Positions 1 through 10,804 are shown, counted from the stretch's first letter. The stretch: 64,000 nucleotides of DNA from Neorhizobium galegae bv. officinalis (GCA_000985875.1 CCRI01000007.1:1-64000), one strand, 5' to 3'. The notes: generated by a model not told the origin, from the sequence alone. Program-made: numbers and translations.

Positions 1-1
1 T

Positions 2-325
2 TCCGCCAAGGCCGCACTCAAGACCTACAGCAAGTCCATCTCCAAGGAGCTTGGGCCGAAAGGCGTGCGGGTCAATGTCGTTTCCCCCGGCTGGATCATG
101 ACGGAGTCATCCCAGGACTTGCTGAAACGTCTGCAAGCAGCCAATGGCGGTACGATCGAGGACGCGCGGCAAATCGTTCTTGACAGCCTGGGCGGTATCC
201 CGATCGGGCGTCCGGCCGACCCCCATGAGGTCGCCGACCTCATCGCCTACCTGGCCTCGGATCGCGCTGCCGCGATTCACGGCGCCGAGTTCGTCATCGA
301 CGGCGGCACTCTTCCGACGGTCTGA
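2..325 (+). CDS. short-chain dehydrogenase/reductase, C-terminal part
   Basis: The reading frame is open from base 2, so the gene starts before the window; about 107 residues remain. They cover the second half of an SDR Rossmann fold. The first visible residues follow the catalytic Tyr region, which lies outside the window apart from the usual S-A-K-A-A-L helix (the K is the catalytic lysine position). Next come the strand [12 protein letters not shown], the flexible substrate lid, and the family-typical ending with [16 protein letters not shown] and FVIDGG. Substrate cannot be told from this half. It ends 742 bp before the D-peptide locus and shows no link to it. Confidence 0.9.
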   Translation, partial: SAKAALKTYSKSISKELGPKGVRVNVVSPGWIMTESSQDLLKRLQAANGGTIEDARQIVLDSLGGIPIGRPADPHEVADLIAYLASDRAAAIHGAEFVIDGGTLPTV

Positions 326-1067
326 TCTCTCGTCACCATTTTAATCAGGCGGGTGCGTCCCACCCGCCGATCTGGGAATAAATCGCATTGCGAAGATGAC
401 GCACGTCACGGTTCAAGGCGTGAATACGTTTAATCGGCGCAATGGGACACTTAATCTTCGGGGTCCGATGTCAGCTACGCGCCGAACTTCGAGATGAGCA
501 TTGCTGTTTGCGTGGTAGCAGTTGCGACCCGGGGACACTGCGGTTGCGCCGGGCTCGGACGGTTCTCAATCGAGCAAGTAATTGCTGCCCCGGTTCCAAG
601 TGGTGTCTCATGGCCATAACTCATCGTTGCATGCTCGTACACTCGGCTGGTTTCCGGGGTCGCCAGGATCATGCGACGGCGCACTGGCGATAAGGCGGCA
701 ACAGAAGTGTCATCCCCGCTTAATGCGCAATCTCTGTTATGCTTCAACGGGCGTGCCGAAGGCCGGAGATGAGAGTTGTGTCGCTGCGCCAGGGTGAAGC
801 CGAGTTCAATGAGACGATGACAACTTACACGACACAGTCCTTATCCCGAATCCTCTTGACCAGCGCCGGTAGGGAATGGACGGGGCTTGATTGCGATTTT
901 GTGCACATCCCCCGAGGATTGTCGCATGTGCCGGGCAGCGTCGGTGGCCGCGATGGTCAACCACGGCGGCTATTGCAAAGCCGGCATGAAACTATTCCAT
1001 TTTTATCATGTCCCTACCGCTTCGTCTGAAGTAACCTGCAGGTAACTTCGATATCAGAGCTCATTCA
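326..1067. other. 742-bp stretch without an intact gene; possible AraC-regulator remnant
   Basis: No intact gene is supported here. From about 820 to 960 the + strand reads like the N-terminal part of an AraC-type regulator (segments SAGREWTGLDCDFVHIPRG and LSHVPGS), after which the frame decays; this is recognition by eye and weak. Around 447-466 a stretch resembles the end of the IS21-like element at 12038 but with an indel. The last 100 bases must hold the promoter of the peptidase gene at 1068; no clear box was picked out. Confidence 0.35.
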
Positions 1068-2114
<1,047 letters not shown>

Positions 2115-2133
2115 CTTTTAGACTGGAGTTCCC

Positions 2134-3000
2134 ATGCCTGCCGCAATGCCCCGCACCGTTTACCTCAACGGTGCCTTCCTGCCGGAAAACGACGCGCATA
2201 TCTCGATCTTCGATCGTGGTTTTCTGTTCGGCGACGGGATTTACGAGGTGACTGCCGTTCTCGACGGAAAGCTGATCGACAGCCCGCTGCACATGGCTCG
2301 CCTGGAGCGTAGCGTGCGGGAGATCGGCGGCACATTGCCGATTTCGACCGATGAGATCGTTTCAATCGAAAAGCGTCTGGTCGAGGAAAACAAGCTGACC
2401 GAAGGCGTGATCTATCTGCAATATACGCGCGGTGCCGAAGATCGCAATTTCCTCTATGCGGACGATCTCGAGCCGACCCTGCTGCTCTTCACCCAGGCAA
2501 AGACGCTTGAACATGTGGCCGCCGTCGAAAAGGGCCTGAAGGTCAAGATCGTGCCGGACCAGCGTTGGGAACGCCGCGACATCAAGACCGTCTGTCTTCT
2601 GCCGCAGGTTCTCGCCAAGCGTATAGCCAAGGCCGAAGGCTGTGAGGAGGCCTGGATGGTCGAGGACGGTTTCATCACCGAGGGCGCGTCGTCGACGGCC
2701 TATATCATCACCCATGACGACAAGATCGTCACCCGCGGCAACGGCAATGCCACGCTGCCGGGCTGCACTCGCCTTGCCTTGCTCGATCTCGCACGCGAAC
2801 AGGGCCTGACGATCGAAGAGCGCCCGTTCTCGGTTGAGGAAGCCATGGCTGCGCGTGAAGCCTGCCTGACCAGCGCCTCGAACTTCATTGTGCCTGTCAC
2901 CTCGATCGACGGCAAGCCGGTCAACGATGGCAAGGCTGGTCCGATGTTCAAGCGCTTGCGCAGGTTATACATGGACAACGCCCGCCGCACCGCGGTTTGA
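2134..3000 (+). CDS. D-amino-acid aminotransferase (PLP fold type IV)
   Basis: 288 residues, normal for D-alanine aminotransferase, which moves the amino group of D-amino acids to a 2-oxo acid in the cytoplasm. Visible landmarks: YEV at about 37-39 (active-site Tyr of the D-type), PLP-binding Lys K151 in RRDIKTVCLLP, and ITEGASSTAY with the PLP-contacting Glu near 183. These match D-AAT rather than the branched-chain enzyme. It sits 19 bp behind the DmpA-type peptidase and opposite a cluster with a D-aminopeptidase and peptide importer. Its likely job is therefore to deaminate D-amino acids freed from imported peptides. The ATG is preceded by ctggag. Confidence 0.9.
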   Translation: MPAAMPRTVYLNGAFLPENDAHISIFDRGFLFGDGIYEVTAVLDGKLIDSPLHMARLERSVREIGGTLPISTDEIVSIEKRLVEENKLTEGVIYLQYTRGAEDRNFLYADDLEPTLLLFTQAKTLEHVAAVEKGLKVKIVPDQRWERRDIKTVCLLPQVLAKRIAKAEGCEEAWMVEDGFITEGASSTAYIITHDDKIVTRGNGNATLPGCTRLALLDLAREQGLTIEERPFSVEEAMAAREACLTSASNFIVPVTSIDGKPVNDGKAGPMFKRLRRLYMDNARRTAV

Positions 3001-3005
3001 TGAAA

Positions 3006-3890
3006 TCAGCCAGCGGCCAGAACGTCCCAGATCCGTTTGACGATCGGCCGCCGGTTTTCTTTTGAACGATAAAGCCGGATCTCGACATCGATATCCCAGT
3101 CAGGCTCCGCCGCCCTGACGAGTCGGCCATCGGCAAGTTCCGCGGTAACCAGGCTTTCCGGTATCCAGGCAAGCCCCCAGCCCGCCATGACCATGCCCTT
3201 CAGGCCGACTGACATGCTTCCGACATGGACACGGTTTTCCACCGGCAGCCGATCCCCCATGGCGCCGGCGACGAGCTGGCCGAAGAACGAGATTTTTTGA
3301 TAGCTGACATGTGCGAAACCCGGCTCGATATGGTGTTGGTGCAGTCCATAGGCGTCGGGGGCGCTAACTGCGATGATCGTTTCTGCGCCCAGCTGATGAT
3401 GTTCGAACTGCGGATCGAGCAGCATCGGCACATGCTGGTTCTGGTAGGTCAGCAGGAAATCTGAATCGCCGTCGATGAGCGAGTTGAGGTTCTCCTCCAT
3501 GCTGCCGGAATCGGGCCGCATATGCGTAACGATTGGTCCGAGCTTCGCGTTGAGCTCGTTCAGCCAGTTCGGGAAGAAGGTGAAGGACAAAGTATGCAGC
3601 GCCGTCACGGTGACCGTACGCGCGTCACTACCCTCTTCGTGCTGCAGATTTCGGCGGGCCTGATAGAGGCTTTGCAGGGTCTGTTCGGCGATCGGCACGA
3701 AGCGTTCGCCGGCATCGGTCAGACGCGACGGGTAGGTGGCGCGATCGATCAGGCTGGTTCCGACCCAGGCTTCCAGCTGCCGGATCCGCCGGCTGAAGGC
3801 GGATTGGGTGACGTGGCGCTCTTCTGCCGCCTTGGTAAAGTTTAGCGCCTGGGCCAACGCCAGGAAATCTTCAAGCCATTTGACTTCCAC
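3006..3890 (-). CDS. LysR-family transcriptional regulator
   Basis: About 294 residues. The N-terminal winged helix-turn-helix is clear (FTKAAEERHVTQSAFSRRIRQLE), followed by the periplasmic-binding-like effector domain. A TTG at 3902 is also in frame. I prefer the GTG at 3890 because GGAG lies six bases before it and the family usually begins MVEVKWLEDF. The gene lies 62 bp downstream of the D-aminopeptidase gene on the same strand, at the tail of the importer operon, and its stop is only 5 bp from the aminotransferase stop (convergent). It is the obvious candidate regulator of both transcripts; the effector may be a D-amino acid or peptide (inference). Confidence 0.9.
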   Translation of the reverse strand: MEVKWLEDFLALAQALNFTKAAEERHVTQSAFSRRIRQLEAWVGTSLIDRATYPSRLTDAGERFVPIAEQTLQSLYQARRNLQHEEGSDARTVTVTALHTLSFTFFPNWLNELNAKLGPIVTHMRPDSGSMEENLNSLIDGDSDFLLTYQNQHVPMLLDPQFEHHQLGAETIIAVSAPDAYGLHQHHIEPGFAHVSYQKISFFGQLVAGAMGDRLPVENRVHVGSMSVGLKGMVMAGWGLAWIPESLVTAELADGRLVRAAEPDWDIDVEIRLYRSKENRRPIVKRIWDVLAAG

Positions 3891-3952
3891 CACAAGCTCC
3901 AACTGGAAACCGACCGCGGTTCTCCATTGGTCTGAATGATGGAAAAATGCAA

Positions 3953-5461
3953 TCAGCCGGCGCGGCTATATTCGATCATTCTCGCACGAGCCAAGACGAG
4001 TTCGAGACGATTTTCGGACAGGAGGTGAAGGCAGACACGCTTCGTCCACGGCCCATCCGTCAGCGTGAAGAGAAAACGGCCGCCGCCCAGCGCCATGAGC
4101 GGCATGCGATGACGCACCGGCCCAACGCCCATCACGACGACATCGCCAGTAATCTCGAAGAAAGCCCCTTCATCGGAAAACCAGCGTCCAGAGAGCGAGG
4201 CCGGCACACCGTTATCGACTGATGGCAGCAGGCGGCGCACAGTATGGCCGATCTCGCCAACGATGGCGGATCCATCCATCTTCAGGCGCATCGGCGACGA
4301 GGCCGAAAACGACGATACGAACTCGCCGTCATCCTGGTAAACCGTATCGTCGGAATCGAGCCAGGTGACGGTCGAACCCTTGACCTCGGCCCAGAAGGGA
4401 CCGGTTTCTGAGACATAGATGCCGTCTGTAAGCGTGGGGGAAGGGACGGGCAGGGCAAGGCCCAAGAGGGCTGCCATGGCTTCCTGAGCAATCTTGTTGC
4501 CGTTCGTGTCTTCGCGGTTGGAGACGATGACGAAGCCGCTTTTGCTTTCGTGATCGAGGAGGAAATAGGACTTGTAGCCCGGATGCGAGCCGCCATGGCC
4601 GGTAAACCTCCGGCCGCCGAGAAGCGTGTGGCGCAGGCCGAGGCCATAACCACTTTCACGGCCATCCTTCAGCGCGCGCGGCGCGGCGAGGCGGTCGAGC
4701 ATGCCGGCAAAGGGCGCATCGCCGCGAAGCAGGAGGCGCAACCAGTTGGCAAGGCTCATCGCGCTGCCGGTCATGCTGCCGGAGGCGGAGATATGCAGGC
4801 CGGCGGCGGACAGCTGCCACTTGTCTCCGTCACGCCAGTAGCCGGGTACGAGGCCGTCGACGGCGTCGTTCCAGACCTCAGGGGCATCGAGGATCGCGCC
4901 GGCGTCGGCACCCGCCTTGCGGATGAAATCGCGAAAGAACAATCCCTTGCGCTCGAGCGCGGTCTCGACGAGGCGGTAGCCGGTATTGGAATAGGAAATC
5001 TCCGTGCCTGCCTCATAGTTCAGGCGCGTCTGGCGCGCGAGAAACTCCATCAGGGGGCCGGCCTTGGTTTCGGTATAGACCGACAGGCCGAGCAGCGACA
5101 GGCATTCGCGCGTATCGGGCAGGCCGCCGCTCATGTCGAGGGCGCGGCCGACCGTAACGCTTGCCAACGGTTCCTGCAATTCGGGCAGATGCTGGCCGAG
5201 CGTGTCGTCGAGGGAGATTGCTTCCGGATGCGACAACATCATGGCGCAGAGGGCATGCTTGGTTACGGAGGCATAACGCACCACCGTCTCGGCCGAGAAC
5301 GGGGCCATGGTGGAGAGACTTCCGACGCCGCCGACTTCCGCAAAGCGGATGCCATTGGCATCGAAGCCGATCACCGCGCCTCCAGGCTGGTCGGCGCCCC
5401 AACCGCCAGCGAATTTCCCAGCGACTTCCTGTGCCGCCTCCCAATAGGTCGTGATCGACAT
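3953..5461 (-). CDS. D-aminopeptidase (serine hydrolase, peptidase S12 / beta-lactamase fold)
   Basis: 502 residues, matching the three-domain D-aminopeptidase (DAP) family. These enzymes cut N-terminal D-residues, especially D-Ala, from peptides and amides. Catalytic motifs are in order: SVTK (S65, K68), YSN (Y157, N159) and HGG (H289). Spacing agrees with the well-studied Ochrobactrum enzyme (S62, K65, Y153, H287). The C-terminal 170 residues form the beta-barrel regions of DAP, absent from plain class C beta-lactamases. No signal peptide, so cytoplasmic. The chosen ATG at 5461 has GGAG seven bases upstream; a GTG at 5473 is an alternative. It follows the ATPase gene by 55 bp in the importer operon. 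Confidence 0.9.
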   Translation of the reverse strand: MSITTYWEAAQEVAGKFAGGWGADQPGGAVIGFDANGIRFAEVGGVGSLSTMAPFSAETVVRYASVTKHALCAMMLSHPEAISLDDTLGQHLPELQEPLASVTVGRALDMSGGLPDTRECLSLLGLSVYTETKAGPLMEFLARQTRLNYEAGTEISYSNTGYRLVETALERKGLFFRDFIRKAGADAGAILDAPEVWNDAVDGLVPGYWRDGDKWQLSAAGLHISASGSMTGSAMSLANWLRLLLRGDAPFAGMLDRLAAPRALKDGRESGYGLGLRHTLLGGRRFTGHGGSHPGYKSYFLLDHESKSGFVIVSNREDTNGNKIAQEAMAALLGLALPVPSPTLTDGIYVSETGPFWAEVKGSTVTWLDSDDTVYQDDGEFVSSFSASSPMRLKMDGSAIVGEIGHTVRRLLPSVDNGVPASLSGRWFSDEGAFFEITGDVVVMGVGPVRHRMPLMALGGGRFLFTLTDGPWTKRVCLHLLSENRLELVLARARMIEYSRAG

Positions 5462-5516
5462 GCTCTTCTCCACTGACTGCTCTTGAACCGGACCGGGTGG
5501 CCAGACCCTTTTAAGG

Positions 5517-6269
5517 TCAGGCCGGTTCTTCGAGCTCCACGCTCAGGCTGCGCAATTCGCGGGTATGAGCATGATTGACATTGCCAAGTCTCAGATCCTC
5601 GGCGGTCACCTGTTCAACCATGTTGCCGTCGATCATCACGCCGACTTCGGTGCAAAGATGCGCGATGACGCTGAGATTGTGGCTGACCATCACATAGGTG
5701 AGGTTTCGCTCGGCCCTCAGATCCGCAAGCAGATTGAGGATTTCCGCCTGCACCGACACGTCGAGCGCCGAAGTCGGCTCGTCGAGCAGCAGCACTTCCG
5801 GATCGGCGATCAGCGCGCGGGCAATCGCCACGCGCTGGCGCTGGCCGCCGGAGAGCTGGTGCGGATAACGGAAACGCGCGCTCAGCGGCAGGGCGACTGC
5901 CGACAAGACCTTTGCGATACGGTCGTCGATCTTGTCCATGCCGTGCACGAGCGGCAGTTCTGACAGGATACGGTCGATCGTCTGGCGCGGATGCAGCGAG
6001 CCGTAGGGGTCCTGAAATACCATCTGCACCTTGCGGAAGAAGGCCGGCGGGCGTTTCAGCGGTGCGTCCTCGCCGGAAAAGGCGATGCGGCCCGACCATT
6101 CGTTGTTGAGGCCGGCCATGGCGCGCAAGACGGTGGATTTTCCGGATCCGCTTTCGCCGACGATGCCGAAACTGGCGCCCTTGGCGACATTGAAGGACAC
6201 GCCCTTGACGACTTCGCGGTCACCGAAGCTGATGCGCAGATTGTCGATCTCGATCGTCATTTCAGCCAC
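5517..6269 (-). CDS. peptide ABC importer ATPase (DppF/OppF type)
   Basis: 250 residues, one nucleotide-binding domain. Walker A is GESGSGKST (about 37-45), signature LSGGQRQRVAIARA, Walker B VLLLDEPTSALD, and the switch His lies in VSHNLS. It is shorter than typical OppF (about 320), lacking most of the C-terminal oligopeptide-specific extension. Its start overlaps the end of the preceding ATPase gene by 13 bp, so the two are translationally coupled. It would drive import of short peptides together with the neighbouring permeases and binding protein. Confidence 0.93.
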   Translation of the reverse strand: MAEMTIEIDNLRISFGDREVVKGVSFNVAKGASFGIVGESGSGKSTVLRAMAGLNNEWSGRIAFSGEDAPLKRPPAFFRKVQMVFQDPYGSLHPRQTIDRILSELPLVHGMDKIDDRIAKVLSAVALPLSARFRYPHQLSGGQRQRVAIARALIADPEVLLLDEPTSALDVSVQAEILNLLADLRAERNLTYVMVSHNLSVIAHLCTEVGVMIDGNMVEQVTAEDLRLGNVNHAHTRELRSLSVELEEPA

Positions 6270-7084
6270 TCCGGATCACGGGTCAGCACAGGCAGGCGCT
6301 CCTTCGGATGGATCAGCGAGGGCATGCAGTTCAGAAGTCCGCGCGTATAAGGATGCTGGGCGGAGAGTAGTTCAGACGCCTTCAGCTCCTCCACCACATG
6401 GCCGGCATACATGACGGCGACGCGGTCGCAGAAATGCGAGACCAGCGGCAGATCGTGGCTGATCAGCAGAAGACCCATGCCGCGTTCCGACACCAGTTCC
6501 TCGATCAGGCGCAGGATTTCGGCCTGCACGGTCGCATCGAGCGCGCTGGTCGGTTCGTCGGCGATCAAGAGTTCCGGATCGGGTGCCAGCATCATGGCGA
6601 TCATGACGCGCTGACCCATGCCGCCCGAAACCTCGTGTGGATAGGCGGCCGCGACCTTTTTCGGATCGCGGATCTTCACCTGTTCCAGCAGCATGATTGC
6701 GGCTTCCAGCGCCTGTCGCCTGCTGCCACCTTTGTGGGTGTGCCAGGATTCGGCCACCTGGCTGCCGATCGTCTTCACCGGGTTGAGTGAATATTTCGGG
6801 TCCTGCAGAATGAAGCCGGCGCGCTTGCCGCGGATCGAGCGCATCTGCTTTTCAGAGGCAGCCAGGATGTCGATCCCGTCGAAGGCGAGCTTGTCGGCTT
6901 CGATGACCGTCTGCTTCGGCAGCAGCTTCATCAGCGCGCGGGCGGTGAGGCTCTTGCCCGAACCGCTTTCGCCGACGATGCCGAGCTTTTCCGTGCCGAG
7001 CGTCATCGAGACGCCCTTCACCGCCTGATGCAAGCCGGTACGCGACTGAAAACCGATCTTGAGATTGTTGATTTCGACCAGCAT
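6257..7084 (-). CDS. peptide ABC importer ATPase (DppD/OppD type)
   Basis: 275 residues. Walker A GESGSGKSLT (about 36-45), signature VSGGMGQRVMIAMML, Walker B LLIADEPTSALD, and the C-terminal peptide-importer signature region with HPYTRGLLNCMPSL. The last part is shorter than in classic DppD. It starts 3 bp after the permease stop and overlaps the next ATPase gene by 13 bp. With that second ATPase it forms the heterodimeric motor of the importer. Confidence 0.93.
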   Translation of the reverse strand: MLVEINNLKIGFQSRTGLHQAVKGVSMTLGTEKLGIVGESGSGKSLTARALMKLLPKQTVIEADKLAFDGIDILAASEKQMRSIRGKRAGFILQDPKYSLNPVKTIGSQVAESWHTHKGGSRRQALEAAIMLLEQVKIRDPKKVAAAYPHEVSGGMGQRVMIAMMLAPDPELLIADEPTSALDATVQAEILRLIEELVSERGMGLLLISHDLPLVSHFCDRVAVMYAGHVVEELKASELLSAQHPYTRGLLNCMPSLIHPKERLPVLTRDPEWLK

Positions 7085-7087
7085 CCG

Positions 7088-7987
7088 TCAGTTCCCCTTC
7101 GGATCCAGCACGTCGCGCAAGGCATCACCCAGGAAGTTGAAGGCGAGCGAAACGAGGAAGATGGCAATGCCGGGAATGGCCGCAACCCACCATTGTTCGA
7201 AGATGAAGCGTTTCGCGGTGGCGATCATCGCACCCCATTCCGGCGACGGAGGCTGGGCGCCCATGCCAAGGAAGCCGAGCGAGGCGGCGGTGATGATGAT
7301 CGAGCTCATGTCGAGCGTGACACGAACGATCAGGGTCGGTACGCAGAGCGGCATGATATGCCGGAAGATGATGCGCCACGAAGAGCCACCGGTGAGGCGA
7401 TAGGCGGCGATGAAGTCGCTGCCGCGCACCGTCAGCGTTTCGGCGCGGGCCATGCGCGCGTAAGGCGGCCAGGCGGTGAGTGCGATGGCGAGGACGGCGC
7501 TTTCGACACCGGGCTTCAGCGCTGCCACGAAGGCGAGCGCCAGAACAAGGCGCGGGAAGGCCAGGAAGATGTCGGTGATGCGCATCAGGATCGTATCGAC
7601 GATGCCGCCGAAATAGCCGGCGATGCAGCCGATGGCGAGCCCGATTGGCGCGACGAGCACGACGACGGCGATGACCATACCAAGCGTGACGCGGCCGCCG
7701 TAAAACAGGCGCGAATAGATGTCGCGGCCGAGTTCGTCCGTGCCGAACCAGTGGGCGGCGCTCGGCGCGGCAAGGCGATTGCCGAGTTCCTGGGCGGCGG
7801 GATCATGCGTCGCCAGCAGCGGCGCGAACAGCGAGATTCCGATGAATATGAGAACGATGGTCAGGCCGATCATGCCGAGCGCGTTGCCGCGCAGGTTCAG
7901 CCAGATACGGTAGCGGTTGCCCCAGGCGGCCTGCCGGCGCGATGACGGACTTTCATCCAGCGCCCAGTTTCGGAAGGTGGCGATCAT
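7088..7987 (-). CDS. peptide ABC importer permease (DppC type)
   Basis: 299 residues from the ATG at 7987. The frame stays open upstream, but this ATG forms a TAATG overlap with the stop of the preceding permease, which fixes the start by translational coupling. N-terminal cytoplasmic stretch, first membrane helix near residues 32-52 (LGMIGLTIVLIFIGISLFAP), then the periplasmic HWFGTDELGRD motif typical of DppC/OppC, and the BPD transmembrane domain with the EAA-like loop around AYRLTGGSSWRIIFRHIMP. Inner-membrane channel subunit partnered with the DppB-type permease. Confidence 0.93.
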   Translation of the reverse strand: MIATFRNWALDESPSSRRQAAWGNRYRIWLNLRGNALGMIGLTIVLIFIGISLFAPLLATHDPAAQELGNRLAAPSAAHWFGTDELGRDIYSRLFYGGRVTLGMVIAVVVLVAPIGLAIGCIAGYFGGIVDTILMRITDIFLAFPRLVLALAFVAALKPGVESAVLAIALTAWPPYARMARAETLTVRGSDFIAAYRLTGGSSWRIIFRHIMPLCVPTLIVRVTLDMSSIIITAASLGFLGMGAQPPSPEWGAMIATAKRFIFEQWWVAAIPGIAIFLVSLAFNFLGDALRDVLDPKGN

Positions 7988-9000
7988 TATTTTACCCGTG
8001 GATCGAGGACGCGGTAGAGAATGTCCGCAATCAGGTTGAGGCCGACATAGATCAGGCCGATCAGCAGCGTCGTACCGATGACCGGGTTCATGTCTGCATT
8101 CATCAGCGATACGGTCAGATACTGGCCGATGCCCGGCCACGAGAATACGGTTTCGGTAACGACGGCACCTTCGAGAAGGCCGGCATAGGTCAGGGCGATG
8201 ACGGTGACGAGCTGGACGGCGACGGTCGGGAAGGCATGGCCCCAGATGACCGTGGCCAGCGTAAGGCCCTTGGCGCGGGCGGTGATGACGAATTCGCCCT
8301 TCAGCGCATCGATCATGAAGGCGCGCGTCATGCGGGCGATATAGGCCATCGAGAAATAGGCAAGGATGATGACCGGCTGCGCCATATGCGCCAGTGCATC
8401 CCGGAAGGCGTCGAAATCGCCGGCGATCAGCGTATCGATCGTCAGGATGCCGGTGACCGTGTCGATCATGCCGTCATAGATGATGTCCTGGCGGCCGGGG
8501 CCGGGCGCGATGTCGAGCGCCGAATAGAAGACCAGGAGCGAGATCAGCGACAGCATGAAGACCGGCACCGAATGGCCGGCAAGGCAGACGACGCGGATCG
8601 CCTGGTCGGTGAACGAGCCCTGGCGGACGGCGGCCCAGACGCCGAGCGGAATGCCGACCAGGGCAGCCAGCAAGAGGGCGGCCGTGGCAAGTTCGAACGT
8701 CGCCGGGAAGAAACGCACGATATCCTGCGCCACCGGATTCTTGGTCAGAACCGACATGCCGAAATCGCCGTGGGCGAGCTGGTAGACATAATGCAGGAAC
8801 TGCACCGGAATGGGCTGATCAAGGCCCATTTCGGTGCGAGCGCGAAGTATGACGTCCTCCGGTGCATTGTCGCCAACGGCGGCAATGACCGGATCGACCG
8901 GCATGACCCGGCCGATGAGGAATGTCAGCACAGTCAACCCGAACAGCGTCAGGAGGACGCTGCTCAGGGTTGCTGCAAGACTCTTGAAACGTCGGTTCAC
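7987..9000 (-). CDS. peptide ABC importer permease (DppB type)
   Basis: 337 residues, six predicted membrane helices. The first (about 10-30) leads into GRVMPVDPVIAAVGDNAPED, the usual DppB periplasmic start. Later blocks include the EAA-type loop TARAKGLTLATVIWGHAFP and the conserved end SWPGIGQYLTVSLMNADMN. Start codon is GTG, embedded in a GTGA overlap with the stop of the binding-protein gene, so coupling fixes it. A longer-than-usual extracytoplasmic insert appears near residues 165-200 (ALDIAPGPGRQDIIYDGM), as in many alphaproteobacterial members. Confidence 0.93.
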   Translation of the reverse strand: MNRRFKSLAATLSSVLLTLFGLTVLTFLIGRVMPVDPVIAAVGDNAPEDVILRARTEMGLDQPIPVQFLHYVYQLAHGDFGMSVLTKNPVAQDIVRFFPATFELATAALLLAALVGIPLGVWAAVRQGSFTDQAIRVVCLAGHSVPVFMLSLISLLVFYSALDIAPGPGRQDIIYDGMIDTVTGILTIDTLIAGDFDAFRDALAHMAQPVIILAYFSMAYIARMTRAFMIDALKGEFVITARAKGLTLATVIWGHAFPTVAVQLVTVIALTYAGLLEGAVVTETVFSWPGIGQYLTVSLMNADMNPVIGTTLLIGLIYVGLNLIADILYRVLDPRVK

Positions 9001-10595
9001 GCCTTGTTGGTCCCCAGGTAGGAATTGCCTTCCGAGAGAACGCCGAGCTGGAAACCATTGACGTTCTTGCGGCAGGCCGCCGTCTTGGTGGTCTGGAACA
9101 TCACCGCGAACGGGCTGTTTGCCATGAAGTCGCGCTGCAGCGTTTCATAGAGAGCCAGGCGCTTGGCCGGATCCTTCTCGTCGCGGGCGGCTTCCGCCTT
9201 TGCGGTAAACTCGTCGCTCTTGAAGCTTGAGCGCCATGCGAAAGGCTTCTTCTTGGCGTCGTCCGAATTGTCCTTGTTGATGCAGAACACTTCGGCGTTC
9301 GAATTCGGATCAAAGTAGTCCGTGCCCCATGCCGACAACGCCATTTCATGGCCGCGGGCGCGCATCTTGGTCAGGACCTGACGGTTTTCGGCCGACTGCA
9401 GCTTCACGCGGATACCGATCGCGCCGAGATTGGCCTGGATCGCCTGGGCGAGGTCCGGATAGGGCTGCGCCGAATAGTGGTCGAGGGTGATGTCGAAACC
9501 GTCCTTCAGCCCGGCTTCGGCCATCAGCGCCTTGGCTTTTTCGAGATCCTGCTTGAAGGGCGTGTCGGTGACCGTGCCCGGGAAGCCGGCCGGCTCCATG
9601 CTCTGGTGAACGGCATGCGTCAGGGGCACGATGTTCTTCTGCATACCGTCATAATCGAGGGCCCACTTGACGGCCTGCCAGACCTGCGGCTTGGCAAGAT
9701 TGGCATTGTTCTGGTTGAGCGAGATCAGCACCAGCGAGGCGATCTGCTTGCGTACCAAAACAATGCTGTCGTCCGACTGCAGAGCCTTCAGCTGTTCGGA
9801 GGTCAGGTCGCGGGCGATATCGACGTCGCCCTTCTGCAGCATCAGCATCTGTGACGAAGGATCGACGACGTGGCGGATGATGACGCGCTTTAGGTTGCCC
9901 TTGTAGGGACCGTTTTCGTTGAGCACCAGGGTGATGCTCTCCGAAGCCTTCCAGGCCTGCAACTTGAAGGAACCGGAGCCTGCGCTGTTCTTCTGCAGCC
10001 AGGCATTGCCGAGGTCGCCATTCGTCTCATTGGCGAGAACGACCTTCTTTTCGACGATCGCGCCAATATTTGCCGAGAGGCAGAACAGCAGGAAGGAAAT
10101 CGCGGTCGGCTGTTCGGTCGTCAGCGTGACGGTCTTTGCGTCCTTGGCGACGATGCGGCTCTCAACGTTTTCCGCGGTGAAGCCGAACTGATTGATGATA
10201 AAGGCGGGGCTCTTGTTCATCTTGATGGCGCGCTGCAGCGAAAACGCCACGTCTTCGCCGGTCACCGGAGCGCCGGAGGCGAACTTGGCGTCGGCGAGCT
10301 TGAACGTGAACACCTTATTGTCGGCATCGGCTTCCCATGACGCGGCGACGACGGGTAGAACCTGGTCGGGATTGTCGCTGTTGGCACGCACCAGCTTCTG
10401 GTACATGTTGCTCATCACCTCGCCGCCGACAGCCTCAAAACCCTCATGCGGGTCAAGGCTGGTCATGTTGTCGAGCTGCTGGGCAACGACGAGGATATCC
10501 TTTGGCGTGGCAGCGAAGGCGGTGTCTGCCAGTTCGATATAGGACAGGAAGGGCAGGGCTGCGCCGCCGAGCAGAAAATTGCGTCTGGATACCAT
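8997..10595 (-). CDS. peptide ABC importer periplasmic binding protein (SBP family 5)
   Basis: 532 residues from the ATG at 10595, preceded by AAGGGG at good spacing; the frame is open further upstream but without a signal peptide. The N-terminus MVSRRNFLLGGAALPFLSY has the twin-arginine-like pair and hydrophobic core of an exported protein. The mature part has the SBP_bac_5 layout, with ILVVAQQLDNMTSLDPHEGF near the mature N-terminus and the two-lobe peptide-binding fold. It would catch peptides in the periplasm and hand them to the DppB/C-type channel. It is the first gene of the leftward operon (binding protein, two permeases, two ATPases, D-aminopeptidase, LysR), whose promoter lies in 10596-10804, divergent from the dipeptidase gene. 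Confidence 0.93.
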   Translation of the reverse strand: MVSRRNFLLGGAALPFLSYIELADTAFAATPKDILVVAQQLDNMTSLDPHEGFEAVGGEVMSNMYQKLVRANSDNPDQVLPVVAASWEADADNKVFTFKLADAKFASGAPVTGEDVAFSLQRAIKMNKSPAFIINQFGFTAENVESRIVAKDAKTVTLTTEQPTAISFLLFCLSANIGAIVEKKVVLANETNGDLGNAWLQKNSAGSGSFKLQAWKASESITLVLNENGPYKGNLKRVIIRHVVDPSSQMLMLQKGDVDIARDLTSEQLKALQSDDSIVLVRKQIASLVLISLNQNNANLAKPQVWQAVKWALDYDGMQKNIVPLTHAVHQSMEPAGFPGTVTDTPFKQDLEKAKALMAEAGLKDGFDITLDHYSAQPYPDLAQAIQANLGAIGIRVKLQSAENRQVLTKMRARGHEMALSAWGTDYFDPNSNAEVFCINKDNSDDAKKKPFAWRSSFKSDEFTAKAEAARDEKDPAKRLALYETLQRDFMANSPFAVMFQTTKTAACRKNVNGFQLGVLSEGNSYLGTNKA

Positions 10596-10804
10596 TGTTA
10601 TATTCCCCTTGAACGACCGGTCCTCCGGAATGCCGGAAGCCGGCAAGATTTTGCCGCAAAAAGATGCAGGTCTCTTATCAGGCGCGATTTCAGGCGACCA
10701 ATTCCGTTTTTCGAATGGGTTATGCGCGGTTTGCATTTGCGGCCGCCGCGCCCGGTACTTAACGGTAAACGCAATTCCCAGGCTCCGGCAGGACATTTCA
10801 GAAA

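Noticed and set aside
447-466. Similarity to the end of the 244-bp IS21-like element (CACTTAATC-GGGGTCC)
   Set aside because: Only about 16 bases match and two extra bases are needed; no partner end nearby.
7028-9021. Long + strand frames (305 and 359 codons) rich in Asp/Glu/Arg/Gly/His opposite the permease genes
   Set aside because: Composition is typical of antisense of membrane-protein codons; no ribosome site or family.
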